A DNA stretch of 64,000 nucleotides, taken from positions 206,556-270,555 of the forward strand of contig DATENC010000025.1 in assembly GCA_035275265.1 (NCBI GenBank), read 5' to 3'. Position 1 is the stretch's first letter. The number at the start of each line of letters is the position of its first letter. The translations under genes and the position numbers were made by a program. Below the pieces are notes generated by a model. It had not been told where the DNA came from, made no database searches, and saw nothing but the letters and a program-made list of their open reading frames with translations. This document shows positions 15,897 to 25,945 of the stretch, in pieces. The stretch comes from JACQAP01 sp035275265 (GTDB lineage Bacteria; Pseudomonadota; Gammaproteobacteria; Burkholderiales; JACQAP01).

Positions 15897-18800
15897 TCAC
15901 ACCAGATTTCTCAGTTCGCGCAACCCCACAGACAGCATGGCAAGATCGGGACTGCTCGCGGCCTGCAGTTCTCCCAACACTTGGCGTGAGCGCTCGAGCG
16001 CGCTACGGTTGCTTTCCTCCCATGCAGAGATCAGCACAGCCGGTTCCTCGACGCCCGGTTTGATACCGAGCACAACGGTGGTTAGCGAACGCAGCAGCTC
16101 CGTCAGCTCATCGCGCAGTACGGCACGGGCCAGCGTCTGCCAGTGCGAATCGCCCGGTAGCAGGCCGATCTGGTCGCGCAACCAACTGACGTTCAGCCGC
16201 GCCACTAGCGTGAAGTAAATCTGCGCCACGCAGGACACGCTACGCCGGGCCGACTGCGACACGTCGGTGATGTCGAGCGCGGCAAAGGCAAGCTCGGCGC
16301 CGGTCACTCGCCGCGCGAGCGCCGCTGGCACGCCGCCTCCCGCCATGGCCTCCGTCCGCCGGTGGGTACGTGCCAGGTCCTGCTCGCCCAGCAGCGTATC
16401 CAGGGAAGCGGACACGCTCTCGACCGGGCCGGCGTAGCGCCCGATGGTTGTTTCCAGATCCCCGGCATACAGTCGGCGTCGGATGAACCAGAGCGTGCCG
16501 CGCACAACCAGCTTGCCGATCTCGATCAACATTGCCGTCTGCTCGCGATCCGCCACCTTGTTGTCCAGCGCGTCGATGTCCCGCCAGATCTGCACAAGAC
16601 CGAATGCTTCTCGGGCCAGCAGGTACGCGCGCACCACGTCCGAAGGCCTGGCGCCGCTTTCTTCCATCAACCGATGCACGAAAGTGCTTCCGACCCGGTT
16701 CACCATGCTGTTGCACACATGCGTGGCGATGATCTCGCGTCTCAACGGATGACGCGGCATCGCGTCGCGATAGTGCGTGCGCAACGCCTCTGGAAAATAG
16801 CGCTCCAGCGCCGAACCGATGAACGGATCTTCTGGCACCGTGGAGGCAAGCAGCTCGTCGCACAGCCAGATCTTGCTGTAGGCAAGCAGCACTGCGCGCT
16901 CGGGCGAGGTCAGCCCGGTGCGCCCCGATTTGCGCGCCGCAAGCTCTTCGTCGGAGGGCAGAAACTCGACTTCGCGGCTAAGCTTGCCGCTGCGCTCCAG
17001 AAAGCGCATAAATCGCGTCTGCGCATCGAGCACGGCCGCGCCCATGGCACCGCTGACCGCAAGCGATTGCGACTGGTAATAATTGTCCCGCAACACCAGC
17101 GCGGCTACTTCATCAGTCATGCTTTCCAACAGTTGGTTGCGCCGCTGCGTGGTGAGATTGCCTTCCCTGACCGCTGCGCTCAGCAGGATCTTGATGTTGA
17201 CTTCGTGGTCCGAACAATCCACGCCGGCCGAGTTGTCGATGGCATCGGTATTGATCAATCCGCCCTTGAGGGAGTATTCGATGCGCGCGCGCTGCGTAAA
17301 GCCGAGATTACCGCCCTCGCCCACCACCCGGCAGCGCAGGTCGCGCGCATCCACCCGCACAGCGTCGTTGCTGCGGTCGCCGACGTCCACATGCGACTCC
17401 TCGCTCGACTTGAAGTAGGTGCCGATGCCGCCGTTGTACAGCAGATCTACCGGCGCGCGCAGGATCTCCCGGATCAGATCGGCAGGCGCCAAGCGGACAT
17501 TCTCGATGCCTAGCGCCTTTCTTGCCTGCGGCGTCAGCGCGACCGACTTCGCGCTACGCGGATATACGCCGCCGCCGGCCGACATCTTCTTCGTGTCGTA
17601 GTCCGCCCACGAGGAACTCTGCAGACCGAAAAGGCGCTCCCGTTCCCGATAGCTAGCCTCCGCATTCGGATCTGGGTCGATAAAGATGTGGCGGTGGTCA
17701 AACGCGGCGACCAGCCTGATGTGCTTCGACTGCAGCATGCCGTTGCCGAATACGTCGCCCGACATGTCGCCAATGCCGGCGACGGTGAAATCGATGGACT
17801 GGATGTCGATACCGAGCGAACGGAAATGTTTCTTCACCGATTCCCAGACGCCGCGAGCGGTAATGCCCATTTTCTTGTGGTCGTATCCGGCGGAGCCGCC
17901 GGAAGCGAACGCATCGCTCAGCCAGAACCCGTACTCGGCAGCGACGCCGTTGGCAATATCGGAAAACGTCGCTGTGCCCTTGTCGGCGGCGACCACGAGG
18001 TAGGTGTCGTCCGGATCGTGACGCACGACATCCGCCGGCGGCACCACCCGGCCTTCAATCAGGTTGTCGGTCAGGTCGAGCAGTCCGCGCAGAAAAGTCG
18101 AGTAGCAATTCACTACTTCCCGTTGCAGCGTGGCGCGATCGCAGCCCTGCGGCGGCATCTTCACGACGTATCCGCCCTTTGCGCCGACCGGCACGATGAC
18201 CGCGTTCTTCACCATCTGCGCCTTCATCAGGCCCAGCACCTCGGTGCGGAAATCCTCCATCCGGTCCGACCAGCGTAGCCCGCCACGCGCCGTGCGCCCG
18301 CCGCGAAGGTGCACACCCTCGACCCGCGGCGAATAGACGAAGATCTCGAACATCGGGCGCGGCTCCGGAAGTCCCGGTATTCTCGACGGGTCGAACTTCA
18401 GCGACAGACAGGGCCTGGGCGCGTCATCCTTGTCGCCGCGGAAGAAATTGGTGCGCGTCGTCGCCAGAATCAGCGCCAACAGCCGTCGCAGGATCCGATC
18501 CTCGTCCAGGCTCGCCACCGAATCCAGCATGGCCTCGATCTCGGGCAGCCTTTTGGCGCCGCGCTCGCCGGTAGGCACACTGAGGTGCGGGTCGTGACGT
18601 TCCAGAAAGAGCTCGACCAATTGGCGGGCGATGTTCGGGTTCGACGCGAGACTCGCCTCGATATATCTCTGGCTGAAAGTGAAGCCCGCCTGACGAGCGT
18701 ATTTCGCGTACGCACGCAGTAGCGCCACTGCCCGCCAGTCGAGTCCCGCGCGCAATACCAGCTTGTTGAAATCGTCGTTTTCCGCTTCGCCGCGCCATAC

Positions 18801-20720
18801 CCGCAGGAACGTTTCCTCGAAAATTCCGCGCACGCCCTCGATATCGGCATTGACTCCGCCATCCGCCGCAAGGCCCATATCATGAATCCACACGCAATTC
18901 CGACCCTCCGGCTCGATCTCGGCCGGACGCTCGTCCATCACACGTACCCCCATGTGCTCGAGCATCGGCAGGCTTTGCGACAAAGGCACTGCGCCGCCGC
19001 GGCGAAACAGCTTGAATCGCAGCTCGTTCTCTGCTGCACCCGGCGGCACGTACAGATGCAATCCCACATCTCCATCACCGAGCCGTTCCATCGACTCGAT
19101 ATCCTCGACTGCCATGTGCGCGGCGTATTCTTCGCGATAGCCGGCCGGGAAAGCGGTGCCGTACATGCGATACAAATCCAGGCCGCGTTCCTCACCGTAC
19201 CTTTGCACCAGCGCGCCGGAAAGATCGTCTTCCCAGCGCCGCGTGATGCGCTCCACTTCGGCTTCTATTTCGCGCTCGTCAAAATCGATCTTTGCACCGG
19301 ACTGCGTGTGTACCACGAACAGCACCCGCGCCAGGACCGAAACGGAAAGATTGACGCTGAACTCGCTGGAAACGCCGGCGAATGCCCGCATCAGCACGGC
19401 CTGAATGCGCAGACGCACTTCGGTGTTGTACTTGTCCCGCGGCACGTACAGCAGGCATGAAAAGAATCTGCCGAATGGATCGCGCCGCACGAACAGCCGG
19501 ATACGCTGGCGCTCCTGCAAATGCAGAATCCCCGACACCGTGCGCAGCAGCTCATCCTCTCCGATCTGGAACAACTCGTCGCGCGGATAGTCTTCAAGGA
19601 TGGTCAGCATCGACTTGCCCATATGACTGCCCGGCAAGACCCCGGAACGCCCGAAAACCGCATTCGCTTTCTTGCGCAGCAGCGGTACCTCGAGCACGCT
19701 CATCCTGTGTGCAATCGATGTATACAAACCCAGGAAGCGGCGCTCGCCGGATACCCTGCCTGACCGGTCGAAGCGCTTCACGCCGATGTAATCCATGTAT
19801 TCCGGCCGATGCACCGTGGAACGGGTGTTGGACTTGGTGACGATCAGCAGTTCGGCTTTGTGCGCACGCTCGCGCATCTCCGCCGGCAGTGTTGCAAAAC
19901 TCGTGGAGGTCACCTCGCCGTGCCGTTCGCGAAGGATGCCGAGCCCGGACCCGGGTACGACGCGCAGCACATCCTCCCCGCCTTCCTTTCCAAGTTCATA
20001 GTCCCGGGAACCGAGAAAAGTCAGGTGGCCTGCCGCCAGCCATTTCAGAAACGCCATGCCTTCAACAATCTCTTCACGGGGCAGCGGAGGCGGATGGTCC
20101 CTGATCTGCTCCACGGTCTCGAGCATGCGCTGCACCATCGGCTTCCAGTCGCCAACCGCTGCGCGCACCTCCGCAAGCGAGTGCAGCAGCCCCTGTTCGA
20201 GGCGCGCGATGGCTGCCTGGTCGGTTTCGCGGTTGACCTCCAAATGCATGCACGATTCGAACTTCGCATCGTGCTCGCTCGTGTCACGCGGCAGCATTTC
20301 CAGCAGATTTCCGTTGCTATCGCGGCGCACGCGAATGATGGGGTGAATGATCAGGTGCGTGATGAACCCCTGCGCATTGACTTCCATGCGCACCGAATCC
20401 ACCAGGAACGGCATGTCGGGATGGGACACTTCGATCACTGTGTGCGGGCATTGCCAGCCGTCCCGGTCCGCACGCGGATTGAAGACCCGGATCCTGGCCT
20501 CGTCGTCACGGCGCTGGCGCAGCCAATCCCAGAGCGACAATACCGCGCCGCAAAGGTCGGCCGGCTCGCGTTTGCGCAGATCGTCCGGGTCAACCTGCCG
20601 GAAAAACTGCCGCACGAACTCCTCGCCCTGCGCCGCCTGTCCGACCGCCACGCGGCTGCGCACCAGCGCAACCACGCTATCGACCAGATCCGTCTTTGCC
20701 TGGGTTTCCGGCCGGTCCAT
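15897..20720 (-). CDS. gdhB: NAD-specific glutamate dehydrogenase, large 180-kDa type
   Basis: A 1607-residue enzyme that deaminates glutamate to 2-oxoglutarate and ammonia with NAD. The length matches the L-GDH180 class (about 1600 residues): a long N-terminal regulatory region, a central catalytic domain and a C-terminal extension. Catalytic-core sequence is visible, such as GGLRWSDRMEDFRTE, the substrate Lys region KNAVIVPVGAKGG, GDMSGDVFGNGML and the NAD-binding segment with VVGEGGNLGFTQ. I use the ATG at 20720 with GGAGG upstream rather than the frame's first ATG at 20780. It is monocistronic. A GC-rich hairpin (20747-20753 with 20771-20777) lies in the probable leader, and a heptamer array follows the stop. 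Confidence 0.93.
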   Translation of the reverse strand: MDRPETQAKTDLVDSVVALVRSRVAVGQAAQGEEFVRQFFRQVDPDDLRKREPADLCGAVLSLWDWLRQRRDDEARIRVFNPRADRDGWQCPHTVIEVSHPDMPFLVDSVRMEVNAQGFITHLIIHPIIRVRRDSNGNLLEMLPRDTSEHDAKFESCMHLEVNRETDQAAIARLEQGLLHSLAEVRAAVGDWKPMVQRMLETVEQIRDHPPPLPREEIVEGMAFLKWLAAGHLTFLGSRDYELGKEGGEDVLRVVPGSGLGILRERHGEVTSTSFATLPAEMRERAHKAELLIVTKSNTRSTVHRPEYMDYIGVKRFDRSGRVSGERRFLGLYTSIAHRMSVLEVPLLRKKANAVFGRSGVLPGSHMGKSMLTILEDYPRDELFQIGEDELLRTVSGILHLQERQRIRLFVRRDPFGRFFSCLLYVPRDKYNTEVRLRIQAVLMRAFAGVSSEFSVNLSVSVLARVLFVVHTQSGAKIDFDEREIEAEVERITRRWEDDLSGALVQRYGEERGLDLYRMYGTAFPAGYREEYAAHMAVEDIESMERLGDGDVGLHLYVPPGAAENELRFKLFRRGGAVPLSQSLPMLEHMGVRVMDERPAEIEPEGRNCVWIHDMGLAADGGVNADIEGVRGIFEETFLRVWRGEAENDDFNKLVLRAGLDWRAVALLRAYAKYARQAGFTFSQRYIEASLASNPNIARQLVELFLERHDPHLSVPTGERGAKRLPEIEAMLDSVASLDEDRILRRLLALILATTRTNFFRGDKDDAPRPCLSLKFDPSRIPGLPEPRPMFEIFVYSPRVEGVHLRGGRTARGGLRWSDRMEDFRTEVLGLMKAQMVKNAVIVPVGAKGGYVVKMPPQGCDRATLQREVVNCYSTFLRGLLDLTDNLIEGRVVPPADVVRHDPDDTYLVVAADKGTATFSDIANGVAAEYGFWLSDAFASGGSAGYDHKKMGITARGVWESVKKHFRSLGIDIQSIDFTVAGIGDMSGDVFGNGMLQSKHIRLVAAFDHRHIFIDPDPNAEASYRERERLFGLQSSSWADYDTKKMSAGGGVYPRSAKSVALTPQARKALGIENVRLAPADLIREILRAPVDLLYNGGIGTYFKSSEESHVDVGDRSNDAVRVDARDLRCRVVGEGGNLGFTQRARIEYSLKGGLINTDAIDNSAGVDCSDHEVNIKILLSAAVREGNLTTQRRNQLLESMTDEVAALVLRDNYYQSQSLAVSGAMGAAVLDAQTRFMRFLERSGKLSREVEFLPSDEELAARKSGRTGLTSPERAVLLAYSKIWLCDELLASTVPEDPFIGSALERYFPEALRTHYRDAMPRHPLRREIIATHVCNSMVNRVGSTFVHRLMEESGARPSDVVRAYLLAREAFGLVQIWRDIDALDNKVADREQTAMLIEIGKLVVRGTLWFIRRRLYAGDLETTIGRYAGPVESVSASLDTLLGEQDLARTHRRTEAMAGGGVPAALARRVTGAELAFAALDITDVSQSARRSVSCVAQIYFTLVARLNVSWLRDQIGLLPGDSHWQTLARAVLRDELTELLRSLTTVVLGIKPGVEEPAVLISAWEESNRSALERSRQVLGELQAASSPDLAMLSVGLRELRNLV

Positions 20721-21091
20721 CTTGGCATGCCTCCGTAAGAACCGAACGGGGCGGGGCAGGAGAACCCGCGCGCCCCGCAACCGCTGTGAATGACCGTTTC
20801 AGATTAGACGAAAACCATGACATCCGCACTTCGGGCGTCTTCAAACGGCGCCGTCCCCAGAGTCTCAGGGAACCGCAGGTTTCGCTGGTTCTTTCATTGG
20901 TGTAAGTTTCGATTTGCCCATGAGCCGTTTAGTGCACTTCGCTCTGTGCGCCAGCAGACATACGCGCCGCTTCCAGCGGGGTAACGTTCGCAGTATGGGA
21001 GTTTCGTATGCGAAGTCAGAAAGACTCCCCAAAGCCGTGCCGCGGGGCCCCTACGGCGTCCGTGGATTTCTACCTCCCTGAAAGGATCATC
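20721..21091. other. Divergent intergenic region, NAD-GDH and EF-hand protein
   Basis: Must contain both promoters. The only structure I can support is the inverted repeat CGGGGCG (20747-20753) and CGCCCCG (20771-20777), which would form a hairpin in the NAD-GDH leader 27-57 bases before its start. No RNA gene or ORF is supported in the rest. Confidence 0.45.
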
Positions 21092-21454
21092 ATGAAACGT
21101 TCCATCATTTCGTTATTGTTAGCCGGACTGTGCGCCGGTGCTGCAACGGTAGTTCTGGCTGCAAACGAAGATGTCAAGACCAACCCAGATGTCAAGACCA
21201 ACCCCAAGCCGGCCGAGTCCTCGACTGCGAGGACTGCAGATCCCGATAGTCATCAGAGCATGCACGAAAAGGGCGAGGCCGACTTCAAGAGAGCCGACAA
21301 GAACCACGACGGCACGCTGACCCGGAAGGAAGCCAAGAAGATGCCGCGCGTAGCCAAACACTTCGACGCCATCGACACGGACCACGAGGGCACGGTGTCG
21401 CTGGCAGAGATCCACGCCTACATGAAGGACGACCCCGCAAGCGCCAAGAAATAG
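21092..21454 (+). CDS. Exported EF-hand calcium-binding protein
   Basis: A 120-residue periplasmic or secreted protein. A signal peptide (MKRSIISLLLAGLCAGAATVV) is followed by two tandem DVKTNP units, a polar linker, and a pair of EF-hands: DKNHDGTLTRKEA (full loop with Glu at position 12) and DTDHEGTVSLAEI. It probably binds calcium through the pair. The start at 21092 has AAAGGATC upstream; the frame is open to 21008 without signal-peptide logic. A strong terminator lies about 95 bases after the stop. Confidence 0.8.
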   Translation: MKRSIISLLLAGLCAGAATVVLAANEDVKTNPDVKTNPKPAESSTARTADPDSHQSMHEKGEADFKRADKNHDGTLTRKEAKKMPRVAKHFDAIDTDHEGTVSLAEIHAYMKDDPASAKK

Positions 21455-21548
21455 GGCGAGCGACGGTAACCGGACAGCGACGCTCGCAGGAGTTTGCGCG
21501 CTGCCCGGTCGCGGAATACGCGGGCACGAGAGCGATAAGAAAGAATAA

Positions 21549-21575
21549 GGGCACCTGTCGGTGCCCTTTTTGTTT
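21549..21575 (+). terminator. Rho-independent terminator after the EF-hand gene
   Basis: GGGCACC (21549-21555) and GGTGCCC (21560-21566) form a stem with loop TGTC, followed by TTTTTGTTTT. Confidence 0.9.
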
Positions 21576-21720
21576 TCCCGCAGTAATCCTTACTACACCC
21601 AACCCGGAAACGCAGGGAACGCGGAGGAAAAGGCAGTTACGAAAGTGAAGCTGTGCACCCGTACCACAAGACCGGGAAACAGACTCCTGAACTCTGACCT
21701 GACAGCTACCTCGGTCCGAA

Positions 21721-22023
21721 TCAGAAGTACTTCTCCGCACACTTGATAATTTCGTGATTGGTATGCAGATCCAGACAGTGTCGGGCGTCCATGTTTGCCC
21801 GCCCAGATCTCCTGGTTCGGGCAACCCGCCGCACTTCGGTCCGAGGCTCCACCCGCGACGGGGCTGGAGTAACGGCCGGTATCTCGATCTCGGGCACCTC
21901 TTCCTGCTGTATCTCAGTCACTTCTTCCTGCGGTGTCTCAGTCGCCTCTGCCTGTCCGAATACCTGTGCAACAGGGAACATCACAAGCGACATGAGAGCC
22001 ATTAAGAGGACGGTAGTTTTCAT
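21721..22023 (-). CDS. Small exported Glu/Pro-rich protein
   Basis: A 100-residue protein with a signal peptide (MKTTVLLMALMSLVMFPVAQVFG) and an acidic repeat-like section (PQEEVTEIQQEEVPEIEIP). A basic stretch follows, then a compact C-terminal part with two Cys (ARHCLDLHTNHEIIKCAEKYF). The C-terminal Cys pair is reminiscent of small exported proteins with one disulfide. The ATG at 22023 has AAAGGAGTC upstream. No recognised domain; function unknown. Confidence 0.65.
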   Translation of the reverse strand: MKTTVLLMALMSLVMFPVAQVFGQAEATETPQEEVTEIQQEEVPEIEIPAVTPAPSRVEPRTEVRRVARTRRSGRANMDARHCLDLHTNHEIIKCAEKYF

Positions 22024-22241
22024 GTTGGGACTCCTTTCAAGGCGCAAGGCACATCCTTCAATCGGAATCGAACGCCCCTCCCAAGGTTATCTGTCTGTTA
22101 TTGAACGTTAACCCCTATACGCATTGCAGGCAAGAGTACAGCCGCGATTTACTAACACTTCCATGGTTCGCATATACTTTTCCCGGTTGACAAAAGCACG
22201 GAATGAGCCACTTTTTACCCGGCCACGCAAGGGAATCTGCG

Positions 22242-22580
22242 ATGCTGAAAAAGATCGAATTTCTTTCGGGCGTATTCGCTTGCATATTGATCCTGGACTT
22301 CATGCCTCCCGCATTGGCGGGCGACGTCAAACTCGTGTCGGACACCTTGGACAGCGTCTGCGGAGTGGAAATCACCTGGGGCCCGGAGGCCCCCAACGGC
22401 ACGCCCGTCGAATCGTTTGCCGACGTACCGAGAAATTGGTCGATAACCAAACCGGACAGGCTCTGCTATCGCCGAGCGAGTTCTCCCGCCAATTGTGATT
22501 CGGGGATGACCCAGTGGAAGACACAGTGGAAATGCGCCGCCAAGACCGGCTCCGGTGTCGAGGAATTGTCCTTGCAATAG
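22242..22580 (+). CDS. Small exported Cys-containing protein of unknown function
   Basis: A 112-residue protein with a signal peptide (MLKKIEFLSGVFACILILD, cleavage near ALAGD). The mature part of about 85 residues has four Cys (VCGVE, LCYRR, ANCDS, KCAAK) and several Trp, consistent with a small disulfide-bonded periplasmic domain. The start at 22242 follows AAGGGAATC. I do not recognise the family. Confidence 0.6.
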   Translation: MLKKIEFLSGVFACILILDFMPPALAGDVKLVSDTLDSVCGVEITWGPEAPNGTPVESFADVPRNWSITKPDRLCYRRASSPANCDSGMTQWKTQWKCAAKTGSGVEELSLQ

Positions 22581-22970
22581 GGGATGGGGGACCCCCCAAG
22601 GATGGGCATGATGTTTTCAAAGGGGTCGACGTTCAACAGGGTCTGCCCTTCCATGTAGCCACGAACGGCTTTTGTTACAGGAAGATTTCTACTCGCGTCC
22701 CTTTGCGTTTTTGCAGAACTGCCCAAGTACTTGTGCTAGTCGCCGCTCGATAGGCGGGAGGAAATCGGTGGCGTGGATTCATATGTCATTGTGAAAATCG
22801 TTGAAATTCCGTTGCAGTGCCGGTATTGTTCATCCCGGCGCCAGAAATAATAAGCAAGAGCGTCACCGGGTCGGCTTCAGCGTTCTCTTCCAAGCATTGC
22901 AGAGAAAGTCGTTGCTGCCTTATGAGCAGGACCGCAAGGACAAGAAGAAGCAATTCGTCAAGGGAGGCTT
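22581..22970. other. Intergenic region upstream of the propeller lipoprotein
   Basis: No gene, RNA or repeat is supported here. It ends in the GGGAGG ribosome-binding site of the lipoprotein. A short open frame ending LLPYEQDRKDKKKQFVKGGL overlaps the lipoprotein GTG (TTGTGA) but has no ribosome-binding site or proper start. Confidence 0.4.
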
Positions 22971-24989
22971 GTGAAGATCGTCGCCGGTTCTTTGCCGAAC
23001 CGTCGCCGCGTGTCGGCGATGTTCGGCCTCATAGTTGCTGCGAGTTTGGTTCTTTCCGCCTGCGGAGGCGGTGGAGGCGGCGGTTCCGATTCTCCCGGGA
23101 GTGGCGGCTCGCTAGCCATCACGCCAACGGCACTCAATTTCAGCGCCGAGCAGAACGGCGCTCTGCCTTCGCCGCAGGGTATTACGGCAACCTACAGCGA
23201 ATCCAACGTCGCCAAATTCGTAGTCGGATACCCGGTCGGAACGATCCCTCCCACCTGGCTCGACCTTAGCATTTCAGGCGCATCGAGCCCGTTGACCGTC
23301 AACGCAGTTCCCACGACCACGGCGCTGCCGCCGGGTACCTATACCGCAACAGTCAGTATCGCGACGGCCACGGCGAACGACACGATCATATCGCTCCGCA
23401 ATGCCACCGTAACTTATACCGTTTCGACGTTGTTGGTGTCTCCAGTGGCGATCGACTTTGTAACGACCACGGGGATACAACCGGCATCGACGACCTTGAA
23501 TCTCGATACGAATAGCGCCGGTACGGCATGGAGCGGCACCATTGCCTATACAAGTGCTTCCGGCGGTTGGCTCAGCCTCACGGCTCCGACGTCCGCGGTC
23601 TTGCCAGCTTCCGTTACGGTGAACGCGGACGTGACATCGATACCGGCCGGTGTTCATACCGCGACCATTACCATCCATGCGGGCAGCACCACCACCGTCG
23701 TGCCAGTGTCCCTCACCGTGAGCGACCCTCGCGTCAATTTCGTCTCCCCTTATGTCGGCACAGCATCGATACCGGGAGGCGTGATCATTCGTGGCTTTGG
23801 TTTTTCCAGCGTTCAGACTGGAATCGAGGTCTTGTTCGGATCGACGGCTGCGTCCTCTGTCAGTTACGTGAGCGATACGGAAGTGCGGGCAACATATCCC
23901 GCTCTTGCTGCCGGAGATTATCCAATTTCCATCAAGAACTCATCGACAACACTCCCAAGTCGGGCCACGGCCAAGCTCGTGATCGTCGATCCGCCCGGCT
24001 ACGCCTATGCGCCGCTGGTACGGAACAGTACTTTTGTTACTCCCTCCGGCGTCAGCAACCTTATCTATGACGCGGAACGCAAGGCGGTCTACCTCCTGGA
24101 TGGGGATCGCAAGAGGATTGACCGCTTCAGATTTATTAACGGCACTGGCTGGACGGTCGATATGCCGGTTAGCTTGTCAGGTCTGGGCATACCCGCCAAT
24201 ACAACCATGGCGCTGTCGCCTGACGGGACCGAAATCCTGAGTACATTTGGCAAGAGCATGCTGCGAATCGATCCCTCCAATCTCGCGTTGCTTGAGACTG
24301 TGGATGCCACGTCATTCCTGGGAGGATCGGTTTTCGCGTCGCTGAATCAACTCGACTTCGCGAACGACGGAAACGCAATCGGCACTTCCGTCGACAACAC
24401 TGCTTCCGGCGGACTGTATCGTTACGACATGCTTACCAAACAGTTTGCGGTATTGAGCAGCCAGACCGACATGGCGAATCGACTGGTTGTCGCGTCGGGC
24501 GACCGGGGAACAATTTTCCTGCCTACTTTCGAATCGCTGATCCAGGCGCTTGCCAAGCCGGTATTCAAACTCACCGCGAGCAGTCTTACGCTCACGCAGA
24601 CCACCACCTTGACGACGGGGTCGTTCCTGGCAAGCGCGGATCGAACCGGATCAAAGGTGATCCTGCTGAATGCAGGGGGAGGCCCCACCCAGGCTGCTAT
24701 GGTCTTTGATAGCTCGCTGAATCCGTTGGGGACATTGCCCGATAACCCGCCAGACCTGCACGGATTCGTCATCTCACCCGATGGTACCAAAGCGTATGCC
24801 TATTACACTGGCGCAAACGTCATTCGAAAATTCGATTTGACGACCATGGGCGGTATTACGGAAATTGGAACGGGAACGCCGATTGCCGATTCGCCGGGTT
24901 CGTTCTACAGCGCTATGACGATCAGTCCGGACGGAGGGACATTGTTCCTCGCGAGCAATGAGCGTCTTATTGTCATGCCGGCGCCATAG
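22971..24989 (+). CDS. Lipoprotein with Ig-like, IPT/TIG and beta-propeller domains
   Basis: A 672-residue surface or periplasmic lipoprotein. The signal ends in a lipobox (LVLSAC, Cys about residue 31) followed by a poly-Gly linker, a frequent form in betaproteobacterial lipoproteins. Two BACON/Ig-like domains (about 48-155 and 155-252) are followed by an IPT/TIG-like domain (PRVNFVSPYVGTASIPGG, about 253-340). The last part (about 350-672) is a YncE-like propeller with LSPDGTEIL, VISPDGTKAYAYY and ISPDGGTLFLASN repeats. It starts at a GTG behind GGGAGG. Such proteins are probably adhesive or scaffold proteins; no enzyme motif is visible. Confidence 0.8.
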   Translation: MKIVAGSLPNRRRVSAMFGLIVAASLVLSACGGGGGGGSDSPGSGGSLAITPTALNFSAEQNGALPSPQGITATYSESNVAKFVVGYPVGTIPPTWLDLSISGASSPLTVNAVPTTTALPPGTYTATVSIATATANDTIISLRNATVTYTVSTLLVSPVAIDFVTTTGIQPASTTLNLDTNSAGTAWSGTIAYTSASGGWLSLTAPTSAVLPASVTVNADVTSIPAGVHTATITIHAGSTTTVVPVSLTVSDPRVNFVSPYVGTASIPGGVIIRGFGFSSVQTGIEVLFGSTAASSVSYVSDTEVRATYPALAAGDYPISIKNSSTTLPSRATAKLVIVDPPGYAYAPLVRNSTFVTPSGVSNLIYDAERKAVYLLDGDRKRIDRFRFINGTGWTVDMPVSLSGLGIPANTTMALSPDGTEILSTFGKSMLRIDPSNLALLETVDATSFLGGSVFASLNQLDFANDGNAIGTSVDNTASGGLYRYDMLTKQFAVLSSQTDMANRLVVASGDRGTIFLPTFESLIQALAKPVFKLTASSLTLTQTTTLTTGSFLASADRTGSKVILLNAGGGPTQAAMVFDSSLNPLGTLPDNPPDLHGFVISPDGTKAYAYYTGANVIRKFDLTTMGGITEIGTGTPIADSPGSFYSAMTISPDGGTLFLASNERLIVMPAP

Positions 24990-25048
24990 TTGATGAAGCT
25001 TGGCAGACCGGTTCACGCGCTGCGCTAGCGCGCCCTACCCGCCTGTGC

Positions 25049-25942
25049 CTATGTGCCGCGCGTGATCGCGGTTGCCATCCAGGCGGCGGCGCGCGCTGCG
25101 CTGCCGAAGCTGAACAGGTGTACGCCGACGATATTGCACGACGAATGCGAGGCGCAATAGCGCGCGATGGCGGCAAGCTGTTCGCCGGGATCCGTGTGGG
25201 TCACCAGCTTGATGGTTGCCATGCCCTGGTCCTTGAGTGCCCGCAGGGATGCGCTGACACCGCAGCGCTGGGCGAAGCGCAACAGCGCGCGCGCACTGGT
25301 CGGGCCGGCCATGCCGACGTAGACCGGCAGCGCGGGGAGTTCGCGCGCCAGACGGGCGCAGTATTCGATCACCCGTGCCGGAGAGAAGGAAAATTGCGTG
25401 ACCAGGTGGGTTCCCAGTCCCTGATCCGCCGCAAGCGACAGCTTTTCCCGGAGCGCCTGCCTAAGAATCGCAGTCGCGATGCGCGGGTGTCCTTCGGGAT
25501 AGCCGGGAAGACCGATCTCACGCAGACCGCTCCGGGCGAACACCTCGTCGCGCATGAGCGCCGCGGCGCTCTGGTAGGGTCCTCGCGGTTCCTGATCATC
25601 CCCGCCGATCAGAAGCACTTTTGTCACGCCGCACTCCGCGGTTGCGCGATCGAGGAAGTCGAGCGCCTCCGCGCGGGACAGCACGCGGCGGGCTGCCATG
25701 TGCGGCACCGGTTCGAGCCCGGCCTTGCGCAGGGCGGCGAGCGCGGGCAGCGCATCGGCCAGCGCATGGCGCGGTGAATGATTGACGTACACCGGGATGC
25801 TTACCGGCAGCAGGGCGGCGATGGCGGGAATGTCGGCGATGGCCTCGACACTGATTTCCAGCGAGCCGCCGCTGACCAGTTCGACTGCGCTGGCTGCGGG
25901 CCCGGTGCTCGTTTGCGTTTCTCCGATCAGCGTCGCTGCCAC
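25049..25942 (-). CDS. Methylenetetrahydrofolate reductase-family (MetF-like) protein
   Basis: A 297-residue TIM-barrel protein related to 5,10-methylenetetrahydrofolate reductase, which makes 5-methyl-THF using FAD and NAD(P)H. Recognisable parts are the N-terminal LEISVEA strand (the E of the MetF active-site region), PHMAARRV, the VLLIGGDDQ segment and YPEGHPR. The C-terminal part is shorter and more divergent than canonical MetF, and the N-terminus carries an extra Thr/Ser/Ala segment. It starts with GTG, its GAGGGTGAATT ribosome-binding site overlapping the end of the HTH-methyltransferase gene only 3 bases away. That coupling suggests C1 or methyl-group metabolism. It may not be the housekeeping MetF. 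Confidence 0.78.
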   Translation of the reverse strand: MAATLIGETQTSTGPAASAVELVSGGSLEISVEAIADIPAIAALLPVSIPVYVNHSPRHALADALPALAALRKAGLEPVPHMAARRVLSRAEALDFLDRATAECGVTKVLLIGGDDQEPRGPYQSAAALMRDEVFARSGLREIGLPGYPEGHPRIATAILRQALREKLSLAADQGLGTHLVTQFSFSPARVIEYCARLARELPALPVYVGMAGPTSARALLRFAQRCGVSASLRALKDQGMATIKLVTHTDPGEQLAAIARYCASHSSCNIVGVHLFSFGSAARAAAWMATAITRGT

Positions 25943-25945
25943 AAT

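Noticed and set aside
22795..22974. Short open frame ending LLPYEQDRKDKKKQFVKGGL that overlaps the lipoprotein GTG
   Set aside because: No ATG/GTG with a ribosome-binding site, only a possible TTG; the upstream in-frame stop leaves about 57 codons and no recognisable family.
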